Assembly (NCBI GenBank): GCA_028712075.1
Contig: JAQTQX010000020.1
Span: forward strand, 1 to 64,000
Length of the DNA: 64,000 bases
Direction: 5' to 3'
From: Desulfuromonadaceae bacterium
GTDB lineage: Bacteria > Desulfobacterota > Desulfuromonadia > Geobacterales > Pseudopelobacteraceae
Each line of letters starts with the position of its first letter. The first letter of the stretch is position 1. Made by a program: the position numbers and the translations under genes. The notes beneath the pieces are model-generated. The model was given only the letters and a program-made list of their open reading frames with translations, did not search any database and was not told where the DNA came from. Of the stretch, positions 23,961 to 33,931 are shown one piece after another.

Positions 23961-24290
23961 ATGGCAATGATAATGCTTACGGGATTCATTGTGCTTATTG
24001 CCCTGCCTTCTGTCCTTTGGCTTTATGCCTTGGCTGATGTAATAATAAATGACTTTCAATACTTCACGACAAAATTCGTATGGCTCGTGGTATTATGCTT
24101 TTTCCCGCCATTTGGCACACTACTCTATTTCCTGATCGGGCGTAATCAAAGAAGAACCTATTACCCTGTCGGCAGGTTTGTTGTTCTATGCATCCTCATT
24201 GTTCCAGCGCTAATGATTGCAGTATATATACTCTATTCGTTAGGGCATTTGACCTTTATGCCGGAACCTCCAAAAGAAATTCTGATATAA
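23961..24290 (+). CDS. Small membrane protein, PLDc_N-like
   Basis: 109 aa with three hydrophobic helices. The middle (VIINDFQYFTTKFVWLVVLC then FFPPFGTLLYFLIGRNQRR) has the W...P..G...Y...GR pattern of the phospholipase D/nuclease N-terminal membrane domain (PF13396), present here without a catalytic domain. GGGAGG precedes the ATG. Function unknown. Confidence 0.7.
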   Translation: MAMIMLTGFIVLIALPSVLWLYALADVIINDFQYFTTKFVWLVVLCFFPPFGTLLYFLIGRNQRRTYYPVGRFVVLCILIVPALMIAVYILYSLGHLTFMPEPPKEILI

Positions 24291-24397
24291 CCGGAGCAAT
24301 AGACTGCCACAGCTTACAGAATCGAACTACACATATTGTCCTGTTATCTATCTGCGTATGATTACAAAGGAACCCTTTTAACCAAAGGAGTGTGACC

Positions 24398-25483
24398 ATG
24401 AAATTGCTTACTACGTATAAACTTGGGACTGCCGAGCTTCAAAACCGCATTGTTATGGCTCCAATGACACGTTCACGTGCCGCTGGCAACCTCCCCAACA
24501 GCTTGATGGCTGAGTACTATGGTCAGCGTTCAAGTGCCGGATTGATCATTACCGAAGGGACTTCACCATCACCCAATGGCCTTGGCTATACCCGTATTCC
24601 TGGTGTATTTTCAAAAGAGCAGACAGACTCCTGGCAACAAATCACAACAGCAGCCCACGCCGGAGGCGCCCGCATCTATATGCAGTTGATGCACTGCGGA
24701 CGTGTGGGTAACATGCTGAACCTTCCTGAGGGGGCTGAGCTGCTGGCACCATCAACAGTAGCCATGACCGGCGCAATCTGGACGGATACCAAAGGAGAAC
24801 TACCTTATGACCAACCAAGAGAGATGACCCTTGAAGAGATTCACCGCGCTATAGCAGAATATGCCCAGGCCGCGCGTAATGCTATCGATGCCGGTTTTGA
24901 TGGCGTTGAGATTCATGGTGCCAACGGCTATTTGATAACCCAGTTTTTGGACCCCGGTTCCAATCAGCGTACTGATGACTACGGCGGTGACGCTGATAAA
25001 CGTAATTGCTTTGCCATAGATGTTGCTATGGCAGTGATAGCTGAAGTTGGCGCAGAAAAGACCGGCATTCGGCTTTCCCCCTACGGTGTCTTCAACGACA
25101 TGAGCGGTTCCTATCCGGGGATTGCAGAGCAGTATGGTTCTTTGACCGAAGCTCTCGGTCGCTTGGGACTGGCCTACCTGCATCTGGTTGATCATTCAGC
25201 CATGGGTGCGCCAAAACCTGACCCGGTCACAGTAAAAGCGATGTGTCAGGTATTTCGAACTGCTGGCAGAGGGGCTGTACTTCTTTCCGGTGGCTACGAT
25301 TGTGAGCGGGCTGAAGCTGACCTGCAAAGCGGCTCAGCAGACTTGATCGCCTTTGGCCGGCCCTTTATAGCCAATCCGGATCTGGTGGCAAGAATCAAGA
25401 ATGGTCAACTTTTAACTGTTCCGGACCAGACAACCTTCTACTCACCTGGTCCGGTTGGTTACACTGACTATCCACGAATTTGA
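24398..25483 (+). CDS. Old yellow enzyme family oxidoreductase (NemA-like)
   Basis: 361 aa from the ATG at 24398 (AAAGGAG upstream; the GTG six bases earlier is less likely). An FMN-containing TIM barrel: NRIVMAPMTRSRA, the active-site region DGVEIHGANGYLITQFLDPG with the His/Asn pair, GIRLSPYGVFND, and ADLIAFGRPFIANPDLVARI near the C-terminus. It reduces activated C=C bonds or nitro compounds with NAD(P)H. It stands alone, followed by a convergent thioesterase. Confidence 0.93.
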   Translation: MKLLTTYKLGTAELQNRIVMAPMTRSRAAGNLPNSLMAEYYGQRSSAGLIITEGTSPSPNGLGYTRIPGVFSKEQTDSWQQITTAAHAGGARIYMQLMHCGRVGNMLNLPEGAELLAPSTVAMTGAIWTDTKGELPYDQPREMTLEEIHRAIAEYAQAARNAIDAGFDGVEIHGANGYLITQFLDPGSNQRTDDYGGDADKRNCFAIDVAMAVIAEVGAEKTGIRLSPYGVFNDMSGSYPGIAEQYGSLTEALGRLGLAYLHLVDHSAMGAPKPDPVTVKAMCQVFRTAGRGAVLLSGGYDCERAEADLQSGSADLIAFGRPFIANPDLVARIKNGQLLTVPDQTTFYSPGPVGYTDYPRI

Positions 25484-25494
25484 TCCTGGCGTCG

Positions 25495-25905
25495 CTACTT
25501 TTTCACGAACCGTTCAGTCCGGAACATTATCACTTCAGCCTCAGCCACGATTTTACCGTCAAGTTCTATCCGGCCTTTGGCATCAATCAAGCGGCGGCGT
25601 TCGCCCGTTACTTCGCCAATCACGGTAACCATTGACCCGGTTGGCACTGGTGCCTTATAGCGTATTTTGATCTCACTGGTAACCACGGTAAACCCACAAC
25701 ACATGCAGGCTTGAGCGCAAATTTCATCCAGCAGGGCCGAAATAATGCCGCCATGAGTTATTCCCTGCCAGCCTTGGAACTCAGCGCCTATACATACCCG
25801 AGTCTCTGCTCGTCGTTTTTCAGGATCAAGCGCAAACTCGGCTTTCAGGCCGATCTGATTATCTTTGCCGCAGATAAAGCAGCGATGATCATCAATTATC
25901 TGCAT
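25495..25905 (-). CDS. PaaI-like hotdog thioesterase
   Basis: 136 aa from the ATG at 25905 (GGAG seven bases upstream); an ATG seven codons earlier has its GGAG too close. The hotdog core is FQGWQGITHGGIISALLDEI, followed by YKAPVPTGSMVTVIGEV. An N-terminal CFICGKDN motif is common in this subgroup. It probably hydrolyses a small or aromatic acyl-CoA. Confidence 0.8.
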   Translation of the reverse strand: MQIIDDHRCFICGKDNQIGLKAEFALDPEKRRAETRVCIGAEFQGWQGITHGGIISALLDEICAQACMCCGFTVVTSEIKIRYKAPVPTGSMVTVIGEVTGERRRLIDAKGRIELDGKIVAEAEVIMFRTERFVKK

Positions 25906-25966
25906 CTGTTCTCTCCATTGCTCCAATTACGATATGGTTAAACGGTCATACGCTATCCACGATACA

Positions 25967-26530
25967 TTAACTTGTAACCGTTTGTCTGGATCGAACATAG
26001 CGCACCAGCATTGGTACGACAAACATTGCACCAAGGACGATCAGCATTGTCGTGTTTGGGTCTCGGAAGTACGAATTCAGACGCAGCGTAGTGATAGCAA
26101 TAACGGAAAAATAAAGCATATCTCCAGCAATGGCTATTGCCCAGCCTGCTATGAAGCCATGCCCCGCAGCGTGTGCAGTGGCGCGCCCTGTCATTGGATC
26201 GACGCCAAAGGAAACCATAATGAGTGCAAGGGGGCCTGCGCCGGTGCCGCCAATATGCGCGACACTGCGTGCCGTTGCTGCCTTCAACGCGGCGCTCAAG
26301 CGGGTGAGCACAGGGATTTTGCCTGCTACTATTGCGATTAGGCGGAGGATCGGTTCAAAAGCAAGGGCCAGAGCGATGTCCGAAACGAGATAGAGAACAG
26401 TGGTGATCGGCCAGACGAGGCCTTTTGCTTGAGCAAGCAATATGCCCGCAGGGATTCCGCCACCTACGGGGATTATGAATAGCTTGAGCACTGACAGAAC
26501 ATCTGCTGCTGGTGGGATTACTACAGTCAT
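25967..26530 (-). CDS. Multi-pass membrane protein of unknown function
   Basis: 187 aa from the ATG at 26530; the frame extends to 26644 but the added part looks non-coding. About five hydrophobic helices, with a Gly-rich cytoplasmic stretch VAHIGGTGAGPLALIMVSFG and conserved-looking DPMTGRATAHAAGHGFI. No motif allows a firm call; a small transporter or enzyme-associated membrane subunit is possible. Confidence 0.6.
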   Translation of the reverse strand: MTVVIPPAADVLSVLKLFIIPVGGGIPAGILLAQAKGLVWPITTVLYLVSDIALALAFEPILRLIAIVAGKIPVLTRLSAALKAATARSVAHIGGTGAGPLALIMVSFGVDPMTGRATAHAAGHGFIAGWAIAIAGDMLYFSVIAITTLRLNSYFRDPNTTMLIVLGAMFVVPMLVRYVRSRQTVTS

Positions 26531-26722
26531 TGTGCAACATCCTCTGGCACTCGCAATAAAGTCAATCTGTTCGACGAGGATACAATATCCAGGATTGATC
26601 GAAGGAGTTAAAACAAGCTCGAAGAGCGCATCATCTTTGGTCACAACCGCCTAATGGAGCAACGGGGTATCACAGCCGTAGAGACGGAGATTTGCGTTTA
26701 CGTTACTGGTAAAGCGTGTTTA

Positions 26723-27544
26723 TCACCGCCAGGTAATGACCGGTGGTTTACGCGGTGGCAGCCGTTTGTACTGGTATTTGGAGAAGCCCGCCATCATAGC
26801 TCCAAAGCATTGGTGTCCTTCCGGGAGAGCTAATGCCGCCATCATAGGCGGGAAGGTTGTGGCAGCAGCATTGAAATAGCCAGCCCAGCAACCACCCAAG
26901 CCCATCGAAGTAGCAGCAAGTTCCAGATAAGTAAGTGCGATGGTGCAGGTTGATGGAGCAAGTCGGTCACTTTTGGCCGCATGAGCGATTATGACGGCAG
27001 GGGCGCCACGGAGAATAACATCGTGGCCCTGTTCCCACCGAGCAAGGGTCCGGTCCATGTGCATTGACAGGGCAAACTCTTTCATGTTGGTCAACATCCA
27101 ACGCATCCAGTCGGCTACTATGCCGGCCAGTTTGTGGAGTTCTTCCCGGTTATTAATGACCAGCCACTCTGCAGACTGTGAATTATGGCCTGACGGTGCG
27201 TATCGGGCAATGTCGATAAGTTTAATCAGACGTTCTCTCGGAACAGGCTTGTCCTGATAGACTCTTATTGAGCGTCGTTGCCGGAGAAACTGTTCGCACT
27301 GTTCGGCAGATGCCAAAAACTCTTTCTTGATATCGGAACAATCAGTAAGTGGAATATCTCTGTGGAGAAGACTTTCCGTTGAACAGACGGCTACGCAATG
27401 ACCACATGTGATGCAGAGTTCCTCCGCTTCGGCTATTGGTGCCGGATACTCTCCCTGTTTGAAGTCAATAAGGTTAATCGGGCAGACAGCAGCGCATAAG
27501 CCATCCTTGGTGCATGTCTGCTTGTTTACGGTAATCAGGTCCAT
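26723..27544 (-). CDS. Nitroreductase with N-terminal 2[4Fe-4S] ferredoxin domain
   Basis: 273 aa. Two ferredoxin clusters at the N-terminus: CTKDGLCAAVCP and CITCGHCVAVC. From about residue 88 the nitroreductase fold follows: RRSIRVYQDKPVPRE, ARYAPSGHNSQ, GAPAVIIAHA and SMGLGGCWAGYF. It uses FMN and can take electrons from ferredoxin without NAD(P)H. Similar proteins are common in anaerobes. The flavodoxin-like reductase downstream on the map (27796) is transcribed in the same direction. Confidence 0.9.
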   Translation of the reverse strand: MDLITVNKQTCTKDGLCAAVCPINLIDFKQGEYPAPIAEAEELCITCGHCVAVCSTESLLHRDIPLTDCSDIKKEFLASAEQCEQFLRQRRSIRVYQDKPVPRERLIKLIDIARYAPSGHNSQSAEWLVINNREELHKLAGIVADWMRWMLTNMKEFALSMHMDRTLARWEQGHDVILRGAPAVIIAHAAKSDRLAPSTCTIALTYLELAATSMGLGGCWAGYFNAAATTFPPMMAALALPEGHQCFGAMMAGFSKYQYKRLPPRKPPVITWR

Positions 27545-27628
27545 AATCTGCTCCCGGAATCAGTATTTGTGCTTTGCCACTTATTTTGTACAAAATATGA
27601 CACTAATACATCAGTTCAGTCAACCGGT

Positions 27629-27793
27629 TCACCGGCACTTTTCACAGCGACTGTTTTCTATCCCGGTAAGCTCACAGCCACAGCCTGAACAGGCATTGAG
27701 CCATTCCGGGTGTCCAGCGTTGATCGCTCGCATCTGCGCCTCCAGGTGTTTCACTTCAGCTTCCATCTCATCGTTGTATTGGGATTCAAACAT
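27629..27793 (-). CDS. 54-aa zinc-ribbon-like protein
   Basis: Reads MFESQYNDEMEAEVKHLEAQ, then MRAINAGHPEWLNACSGCGC and ELTGIENSRCEKCR. Five Cys in a CxxCxC...CxxC arrangement suggest a small zinc ribbon after an acidic helix. GAGG lies before the ATG, which is only two bases after the stop of the FMN reductase gene, so the two are one operon. Confidence 0.6.
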   Translation of the reverse strand: MFESQYNDEMEAEVKHLEAQMRAINAGHPEWLNACSGCGCELTGIENSRCEKCR

Positions 27794-27795
27794 AT

Positions 27796-28467
27796 CTACC
27801 TCGCACGCTTCTTTTCCCAGTATTCTCGCTCGAAGGGCCAGTACTCCTTCATATATTCGACCAGCCCAGACATACGTAATGTAAATCCTTTACGAAACAT
27901 CTCCTGTTCCGGATAGGCTCGCTTGTCCGTGATGCTCTGGCAGATTTCCTGCCCGAGGGTACGGGCTTTTACAAAGAGATTATTTTCATCGGGGAAGGTT
28001 CTGACTCCTGTTATTGCCGACCCGATCCCTCCGACTGAGTTTGCTCCCAGAGTATTGGAAAAACGACTCATGTACGTCAATACTTCGTCATCTTCCCCCC
28101 CCCCTGATGTTTCAACCATCAGGGCATATTTCCCCTCAAGCGCCATGCAGTGAATCAAGCCGTTACAGCGATCAAAAAGTGCTTTCATCTGGGCTGATAC
28201 GCTGAAAATGTAATTCGGGCTGGCCAGAATGAAACCATCACACGCGAGTAATTTGGTTTTGATGGTCTCGTAATCATCGTCAATGTTGCAGACACCGGTT
28301 TTATGGCAGATGTCACAGGCCACACACGGCTTGACGTCCAGGTCTTTCAGAGAGAGGACTTCTGTTTCAGCCCCAGAACTCTTAACCCCCGCAAGGACTT
28401 CATCCAAGAGACGCCCGGTGTTACCTTTCATTCCGCGTGGACTGGCTATAATTGCGAGTATTTTCAA
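27796..28467 (-). CDS. NADPH-dependent FMN reductase / flavodoxin-like protein
   Basis: 223 aa. The flavin phosphate loop is IIASPRGMKGNTGRLLDEVL. A Cys cluster CVACDICHKTGVC is typical of the iron-sulfur flavoprotein group, so it may also hold a [4Fe-4S] cluster, though the full spacing of those enzymes is not certain. ILASPNYIFSVSAQMKALFDR is the flavodoxin-like core. AAGGAGG precedes the ATG. It probably transfers electrons in anaerobic metabolism. Confidence 0.85.
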   Translation of the reverse strand: MKILAIIASPRGMKGNTGRLLDEVLAGVKSSGAETEVLSLKDLDVKPCVACDICHKTGVCNIDDDYETIKTKLLACDGFILASPNYIFSVSAQMKALFDRCNGLIHCMALEGKYALMVETSGGGEDDEVLTYMSRFSNTLGANSVGGIGSAITGVRTFPDENNLFVKARTLGQEICQSITDKRAYPEQEMFRKGFTLRMSGLVEYMKEYWPFEREYWEKKRAR

Positions 28468-28577
28468 TATGCACCTCCTTTTTATGTTGCTACCAGAGAA
28501 CTGTGTAGCACGTTTCGCCCGTCAAATCGAACACGACTTTAATTTTGTTGCCATTTAAACTGCCATATTCTAGAAAA

Positions 28578-29327
28578 TCAGTTGTTGTACCGGATCGTTA
28601 CCTTCAAACCATTAGCCCAGTCATTATGATCCCCCTCAATTATATGGAATATGGCGGAAGGTTTGCTGTCTGCCAATGCCCATGCATGGCGTATCGGCAC
28701 AATAGTGTCTGCGCGTGCTCCAAATATTTCCAACTGTCCCTTGTAATCACTCAATGATGCAACGTTATCCCAGTTGTCTTGCAGCAAAAATTTTACGGGC
28801 AGATATGAATAGTGGACTGCTGCAACGTTAGCAAGTGTATCAAAAGGAAGTATCAGAACAATCTTGTCAGGTGGAAGCGGATTCTTTGCCAAAAATGAGG
28901 CTGGGCCACTTCCAATGGATTCTCCAATAATACAAACGGGCACCTGGGGGAACTTTGACCTGAGTGCTTCGTATGCCTGCGTTGCTGCTTTATTTATGGA
29001 GCTCATAGATGGAGACCCAGGTCGTGATCCGTATCCAGGGTATTCAAGAATATACACTGAGTCGTGATTGGAGAACGACGGAAGAGCGTAGACCCGGTCG
29101 CTTGCCTGCCCCCCATTGCCGTGCAGGAACAGCCAGATGGTTTTGGGAGCGGTTGTTTCACGAACGCAACCAATCAGCTTACCCTCGGGCATCCATGGGG
29201 ATAATCCGTTATTGTTGCTGTGGTGGGTAGGATAGTAAAGCATCTTTCGTTGAAGCAGAAAAATACCCGTGAGAAATATCAGATAACCTGCTACGCATAA
29301 AAATAGGGTACGTATCACGGTCGCCAC
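28578..29327 (-). CDS. Membrane-anchored alpha/beta hydrolase
   Basis: 249 aa. An N-terminal hydrophobic helix (about 7-25) anchors it, then the hydrolase fold: WLFLHGNGGQA (oxyanion HGNGG), ILEYPGYGSRPGSPS, the nucleophile elbow IIGESIGSGPAS, and FGARADTIVP with a later GDHNDW supplying Asp and His. It is close to the YqkD/Bem46-type family and faces the periplasm or cytoplasm depending on topology. Substrate unknown. Confidence 0.85.
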   Translation of the reverse strand: MATVIRTLFLCVAGYLIFLTGIFLLQRKMLYYPTHHSNNNGLSPWMPEGKLIGCVRETTAPKTIWLFLHGNGGQASDRVYALPSFSNHDSVYILEYPGYGSRPGSPSMSSINKAATQAYEALRSKFPQVPVCIIGESIGSGPASFLAKNPLPPDKIVLILPFDTLANVAAVHYSYLPVKFLLQDNWDNVASLSDYKGQLEIFGARADTIVPIRHAWALADSKPSAIFHIIEGDHNDWANGLKVTIRYNN

Positions 29328-29476
29328 TCAGATTTTAAGCGAATGCAAATCGACATTGATTCTTGGTGGATGTATAGGTGAATGTGAGAAAATGCACGAA
29401 AACTTTCACCGTAAAGCGGGCATGATATTTTCGAGCCGCCTTTCATGCATGAGCAACTGGAAATGGAAAGTCGTTT

Positions 29477-30061
29477 TCAGCTGCTTTGGATAATAAAGCG
29501 AGCAACGCACGCAGCAATTCTTCCGAGGGCATCAAGTTGTGTTACCGTAAAATCTTCTCCAGCTGATGGTAACGATTCGCCTTTACGGGAAACCTGGAGT
29601 GCTCCGATGATCTTCCCTTGGTGTGGCAAAGGTACGCTCATGATTTTCTGAATTGGCAGCGGCTGTACTCCGGGGGCTATACTTACTCGTTCAAAAATTG
29701 ATGCATGAGGTGTGCTGGAAAAAGAGTTATTTAAGTCGGGCCGGTTCTCCCGGATAGTCCTGACGGCCAAGGAATTGTGGGAAGTCATCGGTATAAAACC
29801 TGAGCTTCTCAGTCTCAGGGGCCAAAGAAAATATATTCTTTCCTTCGGCTCATCACATATAAAAACAGCAACATCCTCACTACTTACCTTGAAAACCTGC
29901 CCAATAACGCCAGCAATAGTTTCAAGCCGCTCGCTATCGGACGAAATGGCTACCAATCGCGCATCGAGACGACTGCATAATTCCGACATTTTCATGATGC
30001 CTGTCTCCATATCTGTTGTTCGAAGGATACTATCACGTATTCTGCGTAAATGAAGCAACAA
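29477..30061 (-). CDS. GAF-domain protein
   Basis: Up to 194 aa; the start is uncertain (30061, 30010 or internal Met codons near 29995 are all possible). The GAF fold covers about 35-185: a small-ligand region EDVAVFICDEPKERIYFL, then PLPIQKIMSVPLPHQGKIIG and ALQVSRKGESLP, and a final helix LDALGRIAACVARFI. There is no output domain, so it may act as a stand-alone sensor or partner subunit. Confidence 0.75.
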   Translation of the reverse strand: MLLHLRRIRDSILRTTDMETGIMKMSELCSRLDARLVAISSDSERLETIAGVIGQVFKVSSEDVAVFICDEPKERIYFLWPLRLRSSGFIPMTSHNSLAVRTIRENRPDLNNSFSSTPHASIFERVSIAPGVQPLPIQKIMSVPLPHQGKIIGALQVSRKGESLPSAGEDFTVTQLDALGRIAACVARFIIQSS

Positions 30062-30079
30062 AGCTTTCCAAATGTTTAG

Positions 30080-31204
30080 CTATTTCAGGATTCCAAGCAG
30101 TTGTGCATCATTTTGCAAATAGGTGGCCGATCGTTCGGTATAGACAGCAGAATGTGTGCTGATGGCATCCGGATAGCTATCCTTTTTCCATTCAATGCTC
30201 ATTCTTGCGCGCCCCTCAGACTCGTCTATTGTGTAAAGACTGTAATAATTCCCGTCGAGCCGTCCGTTGCCGGTCAGGGTAAAAATTATCCTCCCCTGTC
30301 CGTCTGCACTGTTCCATGTCCCGCTGCCGTTTTTCTTGTTGCCGGGAATTGACCAATCATGATCCATAACATCAAAACGCTGAAAATGACCATAATCATT
30401 CGTTACGTCAAAGATTGTCATGACATCAAAATAGAGGGAATCAGGTGTTTTCCACCCCTTGTTAGTCAAAAACCATTCGCCGGGAACACTGCCCGGATGG
30501 TTTTTGTGAAACAACATCCTGTTGGTCAGGTACGGTTCCCAGGGACGGCTGTTGCCGACCTCGGTGCCGCTCTTGAAATATGGCTCTGCGACTTGTGCCA
30601 TATGCCGGGCGATGACGGCGGCCTTAACGTCATCTGTGAGGTAATCAAACGGAGATACCGGTGACCCTGCACTAGAGCGTTCACCATCGCTGCGCCTCAT
30701 GTCTTGTAACAAAAATTCGGCACTGGGCCCGGTTGCAACCTGATCGCCCTGTTTGATTCGATCGCCTACTCTAACCAGCGGAAAATCGGCGTCAAGATGC
30801 TTGCCGACGAGACCCTGCCCGTAATCTACTGTAATGAAGTATTCGTGTATGCCATCATTGGTGCCTCGGTCGCCCATGTTTTCGATATGGGTAACCGTTC
30901 CGCTCGCCCAGCTGCTGACAGGTGTGTTTGGAAGTATTGGAATCCAGATATGATTCAACCCCTCCACATGTCCTCCTTCATGTGCACCGAAAGCGCCAAA
31001 ACCTCCGACTGGACCGAAAACTATTCTGTCCAGCGGAACCGGCAGGTTGAGGCGCACCGGCGAACCCCACTCAGGTACCGGCTGGGTCCAGGCATTGTCG
31101 ACCCAGGTAATCGACCGAGTTGCAGATGGAGTGACTCCGCTGTTGCCATTTCCTCCGCCACCGCAGGAGCTGAGGAGAGCTGTAAGAAAAATTCCTGTAA
31201 GCAA
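30080..31204 (-). CDS. Lipoprotein with M23-like peptidase fold
   Basis: About 374 aa. Leader ends TALLSSCGGGGNGNSG, a good lipobox. The middle (about 65-165) resembles the lysostaphin-type M23 barrel: HEGGHVEGLNHIWIPI, YFITVDYGQGLVGKHLDADF and VRVGDRIKQGDQVATG. The metal ligands are not all in canonical spacing, so it may be non-catalytic. The C-terminal 200 aa are beta-rich without a known motif. The frame has only a TTG start at 31204; upstream codons (ALFKRFN) would give the missing basic leader, and AAGGAG sits before them, but no ATG is present. Confidence 0.6.
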   Translation of the reverse strand: MLTGIFLTALLSSCGGGGNGNSGVTPSATRSITWVDNAWTQPVPEWGSPVRLNLPVPLDRIVFGPVGGFGAFGAHEGGHVEGLNHIWIPILPNTPVSSWASGTVTHIENMGDRGTNDGIHEYFITVDYGQGLVGKHLDADFPLVRVGDRIKQGDQVATGPSAEFLLQDMRRSDGERSSAGSPVSPFDYLTDDVKAAVIARHMAQVAEPYFKSGTEVGNSRPWEPYLTNRMLFHKNHPGSVPGEWFLTNKGWKTPDSLYFDVMTIFDVTNDYGHFQRFDVMDHDWSIPGNKKNGSGTWNSADGQGRIIFTLTGNGRLDGNYYSLYTIDESEGRARMSIEWKKDSYPDAISTHSAVYTERSATYLQNDAQLLGILK

Positions 31205-31693
31205 ATTAAAACGTTTGAATAACGCTGATCTCCTTACAATTTCAAAAAAAGCATCCCCCAGGAATTTCTCAGTGGCGACACCTTTTTCAACGATATTCGT
31301 TCCATATCCTGCCTTAACTTTGCTGCCATGAATTCTACTTGCTGTCTTTGGGAGCTATCCATGAGGTCGCGGTCGGGAGGCGGGTGCCGTCCTCCAGGGT
31401 AGCTTGGGTCAGACAGCAGGCTTCAGTCTGGATACAGAAAAGTAGAGGTCCACCTGCAATCACCAGAGTCAAAGTAGATACATTGAACCATCAGCGCCAA
31501 CATCGTCGGCAAAAGCAATTCAGATATAGGCAGCGAGAACAGAGTTGTGAAACCTATTTAATTGCTGGAAATATATAGTAAACTTGACTGCAATGCCACA
31601 ATTATGTAATTTTGACCGAAATACAAATTACATTACAATTGCGATTGGTTTATGATTTTTTTCAATATTAATGTTGTCAAGGGAGACATTTAA
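31205..31693 (+). other. Intergenic region with candidate chemoreceptor promoter
   Basis: TTGACT (31584-31589) and TAATTT (31607-31612) with a 17-bp spacer form a plausible sigma-70 promoter for the chemoreceptor. The rest, 31205-31580, shows no convincing gene on either strand. Confidence 0.4.
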
Positions 31694-33616
31694 ATGTGGA
31701 GAAACTGGAAAATCGGAACACGTATTAGTCTGGGTTTCATCTTGATGCTCATCCTGCTTGGAATGGTCGGATATACTGGGTATTCAAGCCTTCTCACCGT
31801 AATGGACCGCAGTGACAAGTCCGATCAAATGCAAATGATCGTTAAAAATATGCTCGAAGCGCGTCGTCACGAAAAAAATCTGATCATCCGCAAAGAAGCC
31901 GACTATCGTGAGAAAACCTTGAAGGCAACTGCCGAGATGAAGCGTCTTGCCCTGGCAACCAAAGAGCGTTTTAAGCAGACTGACAACAAAAAACTGATGG
32001 ATTCTGTGCTTGTTGCTACCGGCAGCTATGAAGACGCATTCCGCCGTCTTGCAGAGCTTGTGCTGGCTAATGGAGCACCGACACCAGAGCAGGCTGATCT
32101 TGACAAGAAAATGGTTGCTGCTGCTCGTGCCGCTCAGGAGACCTGTGAAATCGCAGTGAAGGATCAGAAAGGGGAAATGGCAACAGCATTTTCCTCTGCA
32201 TTGCACACCATTGAAATCCTTTCCGGGCTAACTATTCTTTTTTCCATTCTTTTTGCCGTGCTGATTACACTGAGCATATCAGTTCCGCTCGGCAAACTGG
32301 TAAAAACAGCCAACACCCTTGCGGACGGAGATTTCACGGTTGACGTTGCAGTAAATTCCGGGGATGAGGTTGGACAACTTGCAGAAAATCTGAAGGAAAT
32401 GAGTGAGAAGCTCTGTTCACTTATCACTCAGGTATCCGGTATTTCAGCAAATTCTGCGGTCTTTGCCCATGGCCTCCACTCCGGCGCAGAGCGGATTGCT
32501 GCCGGTGTTGTGGATGTGGCGGCACAGGCTACGGGCATTGCCACTGCCGGAGAAGAGATGTCGGCTACTTCCGGTAATATCGCCCAGAATTGCCAGATGG
32601 CTTCCGAAGGGGCTCAACGGGCGGCTGAATCCGCCGAAAGCGGTGCTGCCGTTGTAGAAGCAACTGTTATGATCATGAGTAAAATTGCCGAAAATGTGCA
32701 GCACTCGGCACGAACAGTAGAGAGCCTGGGGGAACGCAGCGATCAGATCGGCGACATCATCGGTACTATTGAGGACATCGCCGACCAGACCAACCTGCTG
32801 GCATTGAACGCAGCAATTGAGGCGGCCCGGGCAGGTGAACAGGGACGGGGTTTTGCCGTGGTTGCCGATGAGGTCCGCGCCCTGGCCGAACGCACCACCC
32901 GTGCTACCCGCGAGATCGGCGAAATGATCAAAGCCATCCAGGTGGAAACCAAAGGTGCGGTCGCTGCCATGGAACAGGGCGTTCATCAGGTTGAGAACGG
33001 AACAATAGAGGCGGCAAAGTCAGGCGAAGCACTGCGGGATATCCTTGCACAAATTAACGATGTAGCCATGCAGATCAGCCAGATTGCCACCGCTGCCGAG
33101 GAACAGACGGCAACCACAGCAGAGATTTCAGGCAATATGCATCAGATCACGTCAATCTTGCAGGAAACTGCCCGGGAAGCCAACTCGGCGGCAACGTCCA
33201 CAAGCCGGATGAATATCCACAATGAGGAAACGATGGCCTGTTTCGGCAGATTCAAACTGAACGAAAGTGTGCCACTGGCCTTATCAAAAGCCAAGAGTGC
33301 TCACATGATTTTTATCGGCAAGGTAAAATCTCACCTGGATGGAACGGCCAGAGTCGATGCGGACAAGCTGCCTACCCACTTGACCTGCGCATTCGGTAAA
33401 TGGTATCAGGACAGGGGGCATCAGAGTTGCGGCCATAGCGGTCACTTCCAGGAAATTGATGCGCCACACGCCAGAGTGCATGAACTGGGCAAGCAGACAA
33501 TTGCTGCTTTTAATAGCGGCGACAGGCAGAAAGCTGATGCGCTCTGCGCCGAGATGGTGTCAAATTCAGAGACCTTGATGGAAAACCTTGATAAGCTGGC
33601 AATTGACTGCCAGTAA
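31694..33616 (+). CDS. Methyl-accepting chemotaxis protein with CZB domain
   Basis: 640 aa. TM1 about 10-30; a four-helix periplasmic domain about 35-180 ([20 protein letters not shown] as in HBM/4HB sensors); TM2 about 182-203; HAMP about 205-255; the signalling hairpin with the tip [20 protein letters not shown]; methylation helices with [12 protein letters not shown]. The last about 115 residues form a CZB zinc-binding domain ([26 protein letters not shown]), known to sense zinc or hypochlorous acid in other bacteria. A GGGAGA site precedes the ATG. No che genes are adjacent. Confidence 0.93.
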   Translation: MWRNWKIGTRISLGFILMLILLGMVGYTGYSSLLTVMDRSDKSDQMQMIVKNMLEARRHEKNLIIRKEADYREKTLKATAEMKRLALATKERFKQTDNKKLMDSVLVATGSYEDAFRRLAELVLANGAPTPEQADLDKKMVAAARAAQETCEIAVKDQKGEMATAFSSALHTIEILSGLTILFSILFAVLITLSISVPLGKLVKTANTLADGDFTVDVAVNSGDEVGQLAENLKEMSEKLCSLITQVSGISANSAVFAHGLHSGAERIAAGVVDVAAQATGIATAGEEMSATSGNIAQNCQMASEGAQRAAESAESGAAVVEATVMIMSKIAENVQHSARTVESLGERSDQIGDIIGTIEDIADQTNLLALNAAIEAARAGEQGRGFAVVADEVRALAERTTRATREIGEMIKAIQVETKGAVAAMEQGVHQVENGTIEAAKSGEALRDILAQINDVAMQISQIATAAEEQTATTAEISGNMHQITSILQETAREANSAATSTSRMNIHNEETMACFGRFKLNESVPLALSKAKSAHMIFIGKVKSHLDGTARVDADKLPTHLTCAFGKWYQDRGHQSCGHSGHFQEIDAPHARVHELGKQTIAAFNSGDRQKADALCAEMVSNSETLMENLDKLAIDCQ

Positions 33617-33646
33617 AGCATCAAGGTAGATACCTTCTTTTATCAC

Positions 33647-33671
33647 AAAGGCGGCCATTTGGCCGCCTTTT
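33647..33671 (+). terminator. Terminator of the chemoreceptor gene
   Basis: AAAGGCGGCC-att-tGGCCGCCTTTT, a strong stem with a T tail 30 bp after the stop. Confidence 0.9.
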
Positions 33672-33876
33672 GAATTTTCCGGAATGTCTATACGGTGTTT
33701 TCAGTCCGTCAGCTCCGTACCCTCTCTGGTAATCCCCCAGAATTCTCTCCAGATGAGGCTTAAGATTGAAGGGTTGTATCATTGTTCAATCACAATATTG
33801 TCAGAGTCAAGGGGCATGCAATTCGACCACACAAATCGCCAGCGCATATCTGTAAGGTTTCCCGACAGGGCAAAAG

Positions 33877-33907
33877 AAAAGAGCGATACCGAAGTAGCGC
33901 CCTTTTT
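33877..33907 (-). terminator. Terminator of PEP-CTERM gene 2
   Basis: On the minus strand AAAAAGGGCG-ctacttcggtat-CGCTCTTTT. Nearly identical to the terminator at 17955-17988, including the loop. Confidence 0.85.
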
Positions 33908-33931
33908 GTAAAACTATGTGCGCCGTACGGA

